Source of the DNA: Lentisalinibacter orientalis
GTDB lineage: Bacteria > Pseudomonadota > Gammaproteobacteria > Steroidobacterales > Woeseiaceae
Direction of reading: 5' to 3'
DNA: 64,000 nucleotides
Assembly (NCBI RefSeq): GCF_040706535.1
Contig: NZ_JAPDRJ010000003.1
Span: 62,001-126,000 of the forward strand
Made by a program: the position numbers and the translations under genes. Under the pieces are notes generated by a model. That model saw nothing but the letters and a program-made list of their open reading frames with translations, was not told where the DNA came from and made no database searches. Positions 50,975 through 58,687 of the stretch are shown in pieces (position 1 is the first letter of the stretch; every line of letters begins with the position of its first letter).

Positions 50975-52044
50975 GCGCGCACCGCCTGGCGGCCCAGGGC
51001 CGCCAGCAGCCGGTCGTTGTCCGCCGCCTCGCCGACGGTGATGCGCAGACAGTTCTCGAGGCCCGGTTCGCGGCCGAAGTCCCGCAGCAGCAGGCCGGCG
51101 TGCCGGGCGCGGGCGAGGGCGTCGGCGCTGTCGCGGAACCGCACCAGCAGGAAGTTGGCGTCGCTCGGCCATACCCTGACGACGGCCGGGCATGCTTCCA
51201 GCCCCTCACGGACCCGCTCGCGCTCGTCGCAGAGCGCGCGGATGCGCTCCGGCATGATGCGGAACGATTCGTTTACGACGGCGGCGGTGGCGGCCTCCAC
51301 CGTCGGCGTCGGGATGGCGTAGGGCGGCATCACCTTGCCCAGCAGACGCATGACGGCGGGCCGGCCGAGGGCGACGCCGCAGCGGGCGCCGGCCAGCCCG
51401 TAGGCCTTCGACAGGGTGCGCAGCACCACCAGGTTGTCGTGTGCGGCCAGCAGGGCGGGGCAGGGATCTTCGGCGCCGAATTCCACGTAGGCGGCGTCCA
51501 GTACCACCAGCCCGCGGCCGGCGAGCCCCGTGCAGAGCGCGGCGATCGCCTCCGGGGGGATGCTGTTGCCCGTGGGGTTGTTGGGCGAGGTCAGGAACAG
51601 CAGGCGGCAGCGCTCGTCCCATGCCGCCAGGATGCCGTCGGCATCGACGTGGAACGCCGGGGCGAGCAGCGGCACCCGCCGCACGCCCGCGTTCTGGATG
51701 TCGGCGTAGACCTGATACATGCCGAAGGTGGGCGGGCAGATCACGACGTCGTCCAGTCCGGGGCGGCAGAAGCAGCGGATCAGCAGGTCGATGGCCTCGC
51801 TGGTGCCGCGGGTGACGAAGGTCTCCTCCGGGCTGGCCCCGTAGTGTTCGGCGAGCAGCGCGGTCAGTGCGCCCGGCCGGGCCTCGGGATAGCGGTTCAG
51901 GCCGCGTTCGCTCGTATCGCCGCCGGCGCGCCAGGGCGCCTCGTTGGCATTGAGACGCACGGCGTCCGGCGCGTAGCCGGCCGGCTCGTAGGCCTTGAGC
52001 GCCCGGATCTCCGGGCGCGCGAGTGCGAGCACCGCGTCGCTCAT
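50971..52044 (-). CDS. hisC: Histidinol-phosphate aminotransferase
   Basis: 357 aa. Fold type I PLP enzyme: LNANEAPW near residue 35, SPNNPTGNSIP, DAAYVEF and the PLP-lysine in LRTLSKAYGLAGARCG. Start at 52044 overlaps the hisD stop by 4 bp (ATGA). Confidence 0.96.
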   Translation of the reverse strand: MSDAVLALARPEIRALKAYEPAGYAPDAVRLNANEAPWRAGGDTSERGLNRYPEARPGALTALLAEHYGASPEETFVTRGTSEAIDLLIRCFCRPGLDDVVICPPTFGMYQVYADIQNAGVRRVPLLAPAFHVDADGILAAWDERCRLLFLTSPNNPTGNSIPPEAIAALCTGLAGRGLVVLDAAYVEFGAEDPCPALLAAHDNLVVLRTLSKAYGLAGARCGVALGRPAVMRLLGKVMPPYAIPTPTVEAATAAVVNESFRIMPERIRALCDERERVREGLEACPAVVRVWPSDANFLLVRFRDSADALARARHAGLLLRDFGREPGLENCLRITVGEAADNDRLLAALGRQAVRA

Positions 52045-53360
52045 GCCACCGTCCGCCGGCGGATCTTTTCGAGACGCAGGGTGACCGCCCGGGCATGGGC
52101 GTCCAGCCCCTCGAGGCCCGCCAGGGTCACGGCGGTGGGCCCCAGTCCCTCCAGCCCGGCGGCACTCAGTTCCTGCACCGTCATGTGGCGCAGGAACTGA
52201 TCGACGCCGAGACCGCTGTAGGTGCGGGCGTAACCGTAGGTGGGCAGCACGTGGTTGGTGCCGCTGCAGTAATCGCCCATGGACTCGGGCGTCCACGGCC
52301 CGAGGAACACCGATCCGGCATTGCGGATGCGGGGCAGCCAGCTGCGGGCGTCCGCCGCCTGCACGATCAGGTGCTCCGGCGCATAGGCGTTGCTGACCCG
52401 CACCGCCTCGGCCAGATCGTCCACGATGATGACGGCGCTATGGGACAGGGCCTCGCGCACGATGCTGCCCCGGCCCAGTGCCTCCGTCTGTTCGGCCAGC
52501 GCGGCGGCGACGGCCGCGGCCAGCGCGGCGTCCGGCGTGACCAGGAATACCTGGGAGTCCGGCCCGTGCTCCGCCTGGGACAGCAGGTCCGAGGCCACGA
52601 ACGCCGGGTCCGCGTCGCCGTCGGCGATGACCAGCACCTCCGAAGGTCCGGCCGGCATGTCCAGCGCGGCGCCGTCAGGGTCGGCCGCCACCAGGCTCTT
52701 CGCGGCCGTGACCCAGGCGTTGCCGGGGCCGAATATCTTGTTCACCCGGGGGATGGACTCGGTGCCGTAGGCCATGGCGGCGACCGCCTGCGCACCGCCG
52801 ATTCGGTAGACGGCGGTGGCGCCGGAGCGCCGTGCGGCGACCAGCACCGCCGGGTCCGCCGTGCCGTCCGGACGCGGCGGTGTGCAGAGGATACGCTCGG
52901 GGCACCCGGCGATCGTCGCCGGGACGGCCAGCATGATGGCGGCCGATGGCAGGGGCGCCGTGCCGGCCGGCACGTACAGTCCGACCGCGTCCAGCGGATG
53001 GCTGAGCCGTTCGCAGACCACGCCGGGGGCGGTTTCCACCCGCACCGGCTGCGGCAGCTGGGCACGGTGGAAGCTCTCGACGGTCTCGATGGCGCGGTCG
53101 ATGGCGGCGACCGCCTCGCGTCCGAGCCCCGCTTCCGCGGCCGTGAAGGCCTCCTCCGGCACGCGCAGCTCGTCGACCTCGGCGCGGTCCAGCTCGCGGG
53201 TCAGGCGGCGCACGGCGGCATCGCCGTCCGCGCGCACGGCGGCCAGGATCTCGCGCACGGTGGCGTCCACCGAGGCGCCGGCCGCGACGGCCGGGCGGCG
53301 CAGCAGATTCTCGCGCTGCGCATCGTCCAGTTCGCTCCATCGATAAAGGGTCAGGGACAT
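52041..53360 (-). CDS. hisD: Histidinol dehydrogenase
   Basis: 439 aa. VGLYVPAGTAPLPSAAIM, GPGNAWVTAAK, DMPAGPSEVLVIAD, DLLSQAEHGPDSQV with a zinc-binding Gln-His, and YAPEHLIV are the family blocks. It oxidises histidinol to histidine in two NAD-dependent steps. Starts 29 bp after hisG; the frame open further upstream is a hisG shadow. Confidence 0.96.
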   Translation of the reverse strand: MSLTLYRWSELDDAQRENLLRRPAVAAGASVDATVREILAAVRADGDAAVRRLTRELDRAEVDELRVPEEAFTAAEAGLGREAVAAIDRAIETVESFHRAQLPQPVRVETAPGVVCERLSHPLDAVGLYVPAGTAPLPSAAIMLAVPATIAGCPERILCTPPRPDGTADPAVLVAARRSGATAVYRIGGAQAVAAMAYGTESIPRVNKIFGPGNAWVTAAKSLVAADPDGAALDMPAGPSEVLVIADGDADPAFVASDLLSQAEHGPDSQVFLVTPDAALAAAVAAALAEQTEALGRGSIVREALSHSAVIIVDDLAEAVRVSNAYAPEHLIVQAADARSWLPRIRNAGSVFLGPWTPESMGDYCSGTNHVLPTYGYARTYSGLGVDQFLRHMTVQELSAAGLEGLGPTAVTLAGLEGLDAHARAVTLRLEKIRRRTVA

Positions 53361-53389
53361 GGTCGGCTCCGTCTTTGCTCGACTCCGCA

Positions 53390-54292
53390 TCAGGCGAGCA
53401 TCTTCTCGACCGGCAGCACCAGCATGGCGCTGGCGCCGGCGGCCTTCAGGTTCTCCAGGGTTTCCCAGAATACATTCTCGCGGCACACCGCGTGCACGGC
53501 GACACGGTCCTCGCGACCCTCCAGGGGCAGGATGGTGGGCGCCTCGGATCCCGGCAGCAGGCGCGTGATCTCGGCCAGCGCGCTGCGCGGGGCATGCAGC
53601 ATGATGTACTTGCTCTCGCGCACCTGCTGTACGCCCTCGATGCGCATCAGCAGGCGCTCGATCCACTCGATCTTGGCCTGGGGCAGCTCGGCGGCGGTGC
53701 GTATCAGCGCCGCCTCGCTCTCGAGCACGGTCTCCACCTCGCGCAGCTGATTGGCGGCGAGCGTCGAGCCGGTGGACACCAGGTCGCAGATGAAGTCGGC
53801 CCGTCCCAGCCGGGGGGCGATCTCCACCGCGCCGGAGAAGTGGACGATCTCGGCCTCGATGCCGGCCTCGCGCAGGAAACCCGCGAGGACGCCCGGATAA
53901 CTGGTCGCGATGCGCCGGCCGGCGAGAGAGGCCGGGCCCTCGTAGGGCAGATCGTCGGGAGCGGCGATGCACAGCCGGCAGTGGCCGAAGTCCAGGCCGC
54001 GGATGACCTCGAAGCTGGACAGCTCGCCGTTGCCGTCGCCGTGCAGACGCTTCTCGTGGATCACGTTCAGCCCGGCGATGCCCAGGTCGCAGACGTCGTC
54101 GGCGACCAGGCCCGGTATGTCGTCGTCGCGCACCAGCAGGATGTCGATGGGCATGTTCTCGCCGAAGCAGAACAGCTGGTCCTTGCTCTGGGTGTATTTC
54201 AGTCCGCACCGGGACAGGAGATCGAGACAGTGCTCGGTCAGGCGGCCGGATTTCTGGATCGCGATCTTCAGCCGCGGGGTTTCGCTCTGCAT
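53390..54292 (-). CDS. hisG: ATP phosphoribosyltransferase, long form
   Basis: 300 aa. Catalytic part with IAIQKSGRLTEHCLDLL at the N-terminus, ILLVRDDDIPGLVADDVCDLGIAG and the PRPP loop DLVSTGSTLAANQLRE; the final 75 residues form the ACT-like histidine-feedback domain typical of the long HisG, so no HisZ is needed. First committed step. Preceded by the YerC-type gene with a 37-bp gap. Confidence 0.96.
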   Translation of the reverse strand: MQSETPRLKIAIQKSGRLTEHCLDLLSRCGLKYTQSKDQLFCFGENMPIDILLVRDDDIPGLVADDVCDLGIAGLNVIHEKRLHGDGNGELSSFEVIRGLDFGHCRLCIAAPDDLPYEGPASLAGRRIATSYPGVLAGFLREAGIEAEIVHFSGAVEIAPRLGRADFICDLVSTGSTLAANQLREVETVLESEAALIRTAAELPQAKIEWIERLLMRIEGVQQVRESKYIMLHAPRSALAEITRLLPGSEAPTILPLEGREDRVAVHAVCRENVFWETLENLKAAGASAMLVLPVEKMLA

Positions 54293-54329
54293 TCGGGGTT
54301 CCTCGGGGAGACGCGTCGGCGGCTCCGTG

Positions 54330-54638
54330 TCAGTCCTTGCGGGTTCGCTCCAGCGCCGTGCGGTAGCCGCCGAAGCCGTCGGCGAGAAACCGCGCCACCC
54401 GGCCGATGGTGGTCACGCTGACGCCGGTCAGCTCGTTGATGCGGCGATAGGGCAGACCTTCGTCGAGCAGCTGCACCACACGCCAGCGGTCGACGAGTGC
54501 CTGCAGCTCGGCCGGCGTGCACAGGTCGGCGAGCAGGGCGCGCATCTCGTCGGCGCCGCGCATGGCCACCAGCGCCTCGCACAGAGCCGTCTGCTCCCGC
54601 GCCGTGCGGCGCGCACTCGTCTCGCGATTGGGTTTCAT
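54330..54638 (-). CDS. YerC/YecD family TrpR-like regulator, probable his operon repressor
   Basis: 102 aa, all-helical. The TrpR-type helix-turn-helix is clear at about residues 68-88: RRINELTGVSVTTIGRVARFL; the preceding TPAELQALVDRWRVVQLLDEG matches TrpR/YerC. Genes of this type at the head of his operons are thought to act as histidine-responsive repressors. Its own promoter carries an AT-rich palindrome. No Shine-Dalgarno sequence precedes the ATG. Confidence 0.85.
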   Translation of the reverse strand: MKPNRETSARRTAREQTALCEALVAMRGADEMRALLADLCTPAELQALVDRWRVVQLLDEGLPYRRINELTGVSVTTIGRVARFLADGFGGYRTALERTRKD

Positions 54639-54648
54639 GACGTACCAA

Positions 54649-54668
54649 TGTATTAATGCGTTAATACA
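54649..54668. promoter_or_regulatory. Palindromic operator candidate of the his regulator
   Basis: Perfect 8-bp arms TGTATTAA and TTAATACA separated by TGCG, 11 bp upstream of the regulator start, in AT-rich DNA that stands out from its G+C-rich surroundings. It overlaps the predicted -10 box and spacer, the expected place for repression. Confidence 0.6.
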
Positions 54669-54677
54669 CTAATGCAA
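54650..54677 (-). promoter_or_regulatory. Candidate promoter of the regulator-his operon
   Basis: On the minus strand TTGCAT (54677-54672), 16-bp spacer, TAATAC (54655-54650). Transcription would start near 54643, only about five bases before the ATG, giving a nearly leaderless mRNA. Confidence 0.5.
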
Positions 54678-54754
54678 AATGACGGTCCGGTCAACAGGCT
54701 TCGCGGGGCTGCATAAGGCCTGTGGCAATGCTTTCCGCTGTAACCAAACAACGG

Positions 54755-54784
54755 TTGACGGCGCCCGCGGGCGCCCACTATAGT
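54755..54784 (+). promoter_or_regulatory. metB operon promoter
   Basis: TTGACG (54755-54760), 18-bp spacer, TATAGT (54779-54784). The predicted start (about 54791) coincides with the first base of the riboswitch P1 helix. The spacer contains a perfect 16-bp G+C palindrome (54760-54775). Confidence 0.75.
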
Positions 54785-54790
54785 CGGCGC

Positions 54791-54913
54791 TACTCATCGA
54801 GACCGGCTGAGGGAAGGGCCCGACGACGCCGGGGCAACCTTCAGGCCTAACCAGCCTGAAAAGGTGCCAACTCCTGCGGCAGCACGAAAACGGTGCTGGG
54901 CGAAAGATGAGTG
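54791..54913 (+). ncRNA. SAM-I (S-box) riboswitch
   Basis: Closing helix P1 pairs CTCATC (54793-54798) with GATGAG (54906-54911), extendable by two pairs. Conserved core GAGGGAAGGGCCCG and GGGGCAACC, P3 hairpin TTCAGGC/GCCTGAA (54840-54846 and 54854-54860), the junction AAGGTGCCAA, P4 hairpin CAGCAC/GTGCTG, and the terminal GAAAGATGAG follow in the class order. It senses S-adenosylmethionine and controls the metB-metY-metX genes. Confidence 0.92.
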
Positions 54914-54958
54914 TCCGAGCAGCGGTAGCGATACCGATGGGCGAGGCACCTTCCTCGA

Positions 54959-55010
54959 GTTCTCCGCAGAGTGGCCGCCTGAGTGCCGGGCCCGTGATCA
55001 GACGGAGAAC
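54959..55010 (+). promoter_or_regulatory. Expression platform: helix sequestering the metB ribosome binding site
   Basis: GTTCTCCG (54959-54966) is perfectly complementary to CGGAGAAC (55003-55010), which contains the metB Shine-Dalgarno sequence GGAGAA. Formation would block initiation at ATG 55015. No intrinsic terminator was found between the aptamer and the gene, so control looks translational. Confidence 0.65.
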
Positions 55011-55014
55011 ATCC

Positions 55015-56202
55015 ATGACACAAGGCCCCCAGAGTGCGACCCAGGCTGTGCGTGCGGCGCTGGAATCCGATGCCCAGTACGGCGCGGTCGTGCCGCCCCT
55101 GCACCTGTCGTCCAATTACACCTTCGAGGGCTTCGGCCGGCCGCGCCAGTACGACTACACGCGCAGCGGCAACCCCACGCGGGACGCCCTCGGCCGGGCA
55201 CTGACGGAACTGGAGGGCGGCGCCGGCGCCGTCGTGACCGCGTCGGGGATGTCGGCCATCACGCTGGTCTGCCAGCTGCTCAGGCCGGGCGACCTGCTGA
55301 TCGCACCCCACGATTGCTACGGCGGCAGCTTCCGGCTGTTCCGAAACCTGGCGGACCGGGGCGCATTCGACCTGGAGTTCGTCGACCAGACCGACGTCCG
55401 CGCCCTGGAGGCGGCCTGCAGCCGCGGCCCGCGGCTGATCTGGGTGGAGACGCCGAGCAACCCGTTGCTGCGCGTCACCGATATCAACCGGGTCGTCGGC
55501 CTGGCCAGGGACTGCGGCGCTCTGGTCGCCGTCGACAACACCTTCCTGTCGCCCGCGCTGCAGCAGCCGCTGGCCCTCGGCGCCGACCTCGTGGTGCATT
55601 CGACGACGAAGTATCTGAACGGCCACAGCGACGTGGTGGGCGGTGCGGTGGTCGCCGGCGACGAGGCGCTGGCATCGGAACTCGCCGACTGGGCGAACTG
55701 TATCGGCATAACGGGAGCGCCGTTCGACAGCTACCTCACGCTGCGGGGCGTGCGCACGCTGTTCGCGCGGATGCGCCAGCACGAGGAGAATGCCGCGGCG
55801 CTGGCGGAGTTCCTGGCGGGTCACGAACAGGTGGCGCGGGTGTATTACCCGGGACTGGAGAGTCATCCCGGCCACCTGATCGCCGCCCGGCAGCAAAGCG
55901 GTTTCGGCGGTATGGTCAGTTTTGAGCTCAGGGGCGGCATCGAAGATGCACGCCGCATCGCGGAGGGACTCGTCCACTTCTCGCTCGCCGAGTCCCTCGG
56001 CGGGGTGGAGAGCCTGGTCTGCCACCCGGCGACGATGACCCATGCGCCGATGACGCCGGAGGCCCGCACCGCGGCCGGTATCAGCGACAGCCTGATCCGA
56101 CTGAGCGTCGGCATCGAGTCTGCGACGGACCTGATCGGCGACCTCGAGCGGGCGCTGGACGGCCTGGGCGCGCGGGGCGACCTGCGGGCGGTGGCCGGCT
56201 GA
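55015..56202 (+). CDS. metB: Cystathionine gamma-synthase
   Basis: 395 aa. Cys/Met metabolism PLP enzyme with YGAVVPPLHLSSNYTF, YTRSGNPTRDALGRAL, APHDCYGGSFRLF and the PLP lysine in VVHSTTKYLNGHSDVVG, closely following E. coli MetB. It condenses an activated homoserine with cysteine. Start at 55015 is set by GGAGAA and by homology; a longer frame begins inside the riboswitch. Confidence 0.93.
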   Translation: MTQGPQSATQAVRAALESDAQYGAVVPPLHLSSNYTFEGFGRPRQYDYTRSGNPTRDALGRALTELEGGAGAVVTASGMSAITLVCQLLRPGDLLIAPHDCYGGSFRLFRNLADRGAFDLEFVDQTDVRALEAACSRGPRLIWVETPSNPLLRVTDINRVVGLARDCGALVAVDNTFLSPALQQPLALGADLVVHSTTKYLNGHSDVVGGAVVAGDEALASELADWANCIGITGAPFDSYLTLRGVRTLFARMRQHEENAAALAEFLAGHEQVARVYYPGLESHPGHLIAARQQSGFGGMVSFELRGGIEDARRIAEGLVHFSLAESLGGVESLVCHPATMTHAPMTPEARTAAGISDSLIRLSVGIESATDLIGDLERALDGLGARGDLRAVAG

Positions 56203-56259
56203 GCGGCGCGCCGCACACGACGAATCAACGGAACCTCACAAGGGAGAGAGGACAGAGCG

Positions 56260-57585
56260 ATGGCACTGGACAAAAGCAAGCTTCATTACGAGACCCTGCA
56301 GATCCACGCCGGCCAGGAGCCGGCACCGGGCACGAACTCGCGGGCGGTCCCCATCTATCAGACCACCTCGTACACGTTCGACGACACGGCGCATGGCGCG
56401 CGCCTGTTCGGCCTGGAGGAGTTCGGCAACATCTACTCCCGGATCATGAATCCGACCAACGACGTCTTCGAGCAGCGGGTGGCCGCGCTGGAGGGCGGCG
56501 TGGCGGCGCTGGCGACGGGCAGCGGCCAGGCGGCCCAGTTCCTGGCCATCACCACGGTGGCGCAGGCGGGCGAGAACATCGTCGCCCGCAGCTCGCTCTA
56601 CGGCGGTACCTACAACCAGTTCAAGGTCTCGCTGCCGCGGCTCGGCATCGACGTGCGCTTCGTCGAGGGCGACGCGCTCGAGGACTATGCGGCCGCCATC
56701 GACGAGAACACGAAGGCGCTGTACGTCGAGTCGATCGGTAACCCGGGCTTCGACGTGCCGGACTTCCGGGCGCTGGCCGATCTCGCTCACGACAACGGCA
56801 TCCCGCTGATCGTGGACAACACGCTGGGCTGCTGCGGCTACATCGTGCGGCCGATCGACCACGGCGCCGATATCGTGGTGCAGTCCGCCACCAAGTGGAT
56901 CGGCGGCCACGGCACCACCATCGGCGGCGTCATCGTCGACTCCGGTCGCTTCGACTGGTCGAACGGCAAGTTCCCCGTCTTCACCGACCCGTCGCCCGGC
57001 TACCACGGTCTGAAATTCGCCGAGGTGTTCGGGCCGGAAGGGCCGTTCGGCAACATCGCCTTCATCATCCGTGCCCGCGTGGAGGGCCTGCGCGACATCG
57101 GCCCCGCGCTGAGTCCGTTCAACTCCTTCCTGCTGCTGCAGGGGCTGGAGACGCTGTCGCTGCGGGCCCAGCGCCATGCCGACAACTCGCTGGAACTCGC
57201 CCGCTGGCTGGGCGAGCAGGCCGACGTCTCGTTCGTGAACTACCCGGGCCTCGAGTCCCACCCCTATCACGAGCGGGCGAAGCAGTATTTCACCAACGGT
57301 TTTGGCGCGGTGCTGACCTTCGGCATCCGCGGCGGCGCCGAGGCGGGCAGGCGCTTCATCGAGTCGGTGGAGCTGGCCAGCCATCTCGCCAACGTGGGCG
57401 ACGCGAAGACACTCGTGATCCACCCGGCGACCACCACGCACCAGCAGCTGAGCGAGGCAGAGCAGCGTTCCGCGGGTGTGACGCCGGACATGATCCGGGT
57501 ATCCGTGGGTATCGAGCACATCGACGACATCAAGGCGGACTTCGAGCAGGCCTTCACCAGGGCCCGGAGCCGGGACGCCGCATGA
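56260..57585 (+). CDS. metY: O-acetylhomoserine aminocarboxypropyltransferase (sulfhydrylase)
   Basis: 441 aa, longer than MetB as expected for MetY. FDDTAHGARLFGLEEFGNIYSRIMNPT-type N-terminus, ATGSGQAAQFLAITT, and PLP lysine in VQSATKWIGGHGTTIGG. It makes homocysteine directly from O-acetylhomoserine and sulfide, a route parallel to MetB. GGGAGAGAGG precedes the start. Overlaps metX by 4 bp (ATGA). Confidence 0.93.
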   Translation: MALDKSKLHYETLQIHAGQEPAPGTNSRAVPIYQTTSYTFDDTAHGARLFGLEEFGNIYSRIMNPTNDVFEQRVAALEGGVAALATGSGQAAQFLAITTVAQAGENIVARSSLYGGTYNQFKVSLPRLGIDVRFVEGDALEDYAAAIDENTKALYVESIGNPGFDVPDFRALADLAHDNGIPLIVDNTLGCCGYIVRPIDHGADIVVQSATKWIGGHGTTIGGVIVDSGRFDWSNGKFPVFTDPSPGYHGLKFAEVFGPEGPFGNIAFIIRARVEGLRDIGPALSPFNSFLLLQGLETLSLRAQRHADNSLELARWLGEQADVSFVNYPGLESHPYHERAKQYFTNGFGAVLTFGIRGGAEAGRRFIESVELASHLANVGDAKTLVIHPATTTHQQLSEAEQRSAGVTPDMIRVSVGIEHIDDIKADFEQAFTRARSRDAA

Positions 57586-58670
57586 GCCTGCCTCCCGGCA
57601 TCGCCCGCTGGCTCTCGTCGGACACCCGCTACCGGGAGCTCCCCGGCCCGTTCCGTCTCGAGAGCGGCGAGACCGTGGACGACCCGGTGGTCGCCTACCG
57701 GACCTGGGGCACGCCGAACCGGGACGGTACCAACGCGGTGCTCGTATGCCATGCGCTCACCGGCTCGGCCGATGCCGATGACTGGTGGGCGGGCATGCTG
57801 GGGCCGGGCAGGGCGCTGGATCCGGAGCGGGACTTCATCGTCTGCAGCAACGTGCTCGGCGGCTGCTACGGCACGTCGGGGCCGCTGTCGCCGACGCCGG
57901 ACGGCGGCCGGCGGCAGGGGGGCGACTTCCCCCGCGTGACGGTGCGCGACATGGTGCACCTGCAGCGGCGCCTGCTGGATGCGCTGGGCGTCGGCCGGCT
58001 GGCACTGGTGATCGGCCCGTCGCTCGGCGGGATGCAGGTGCTGGAGTGGGCGGCCTGCTATCCGGACCGGGTGGAGGCCATCGCCCCCATCGGTGTCTCG
58101 GCCCGACACAGCGCCTGGTGCATCGGCATCAGCGAGGCCCAGCGCCAGGCGATCTGGCGGGATCCGCTGTGGCGGGACGGGCATTACCCGGACGACGCGC
58201 CGCCGCGTCAGGGCATGGCGGTGGCGCGCATGATCGCGATGGTCAGCTACCGGAGCTGGGACAACTTCGAGAGCCGCTTCGGGCGGGAGAAGGCGCATCC
58301 GGACCTCTTCCAGGTGGAGTCCTACCTGCGCTACCAGGGGGACAAGCTGGTGGACCGTTTCGATGCGGCGGCCTACGTGCGTCTGACCCAGGCCATGGAC
58401 AGCCACGACCTGGGCCGCGGCCGCGGCGAGCTGGAGACGGTGCTGGCCGGCCTGCGCCAGCCCGCCCTGGTGGTCTCCGTCAGCTCCGACGTACTCTACC
58501 CGCCCGCCGAGCAGCGCTACCTCGCCGACCACCTGCCGAACGCCCGCTACGAGGTGCTGGACACCCCCCACGGGCACGACGGTTTCCTGATCGACCTGGA
58601 GGCGCTGGGCGAACTGGTGCGGGAGTTCCGCCGCAGCCTCGCTGCGCCGCGGGCGCTGGCAACCGGCTGA
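57582..58670 (+). CDS. metX: Homoserine O-acyltransferase MetX
   Basis: 362 aa alpha/beta hydrolase. Nucleophile Ser in GPSLGGMQVLEW, Asp in SVSSDVLYPPAEQ and His in PHGHDGFLID; CHALTGSADADDWW near residue 50. Members transfer acetyl or succinyl groups; coupling to MetY favours acetyl-CoA, but this cannot be settled by eye. Ends 17 bp from convergent leuB. Confidence 0.92.
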   Translation: MSLPPGIARWLSSDTRYRELPGPFRLESGETVDDPVVAYRTWGTPNRDGTNAVLVCHALTGSADADDWWAGMLGPGRALDPERDFIVCSNVLGGCYGTSGPLSPTPDGGRRQGGDFPRVTVRDMVHLQRRLLDALGVGRLALVIGPSLGGMQVLEWAACYPDRVEAIAPIGVSARHSAWCIGISEAQRQAIWRDPLWRDGHYPDDAPPRQGMAVARMIAMVSYRSWDNFESRFGREKAHPDLFQVESYLRYQGDKLVDRFDAAAYVRLTQAMDSHDLGRGRGELETVLAGLRQPALVVSVSSDVLYPPAEQRYLADHLPNARYEVLDTPHGHDGFLIDLEALGELVREFRRSLAAPRALATG

Positions 58671-58687
58671 GGCCGCCCGGCGGCCCC

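Noticed and set aside
54330..54638. Calling the regulator TrpR (tryptophan repressor)
   Set aside because: It belongs to the YerC/YecD branch and precedes his genes; no trp gene is in the window.
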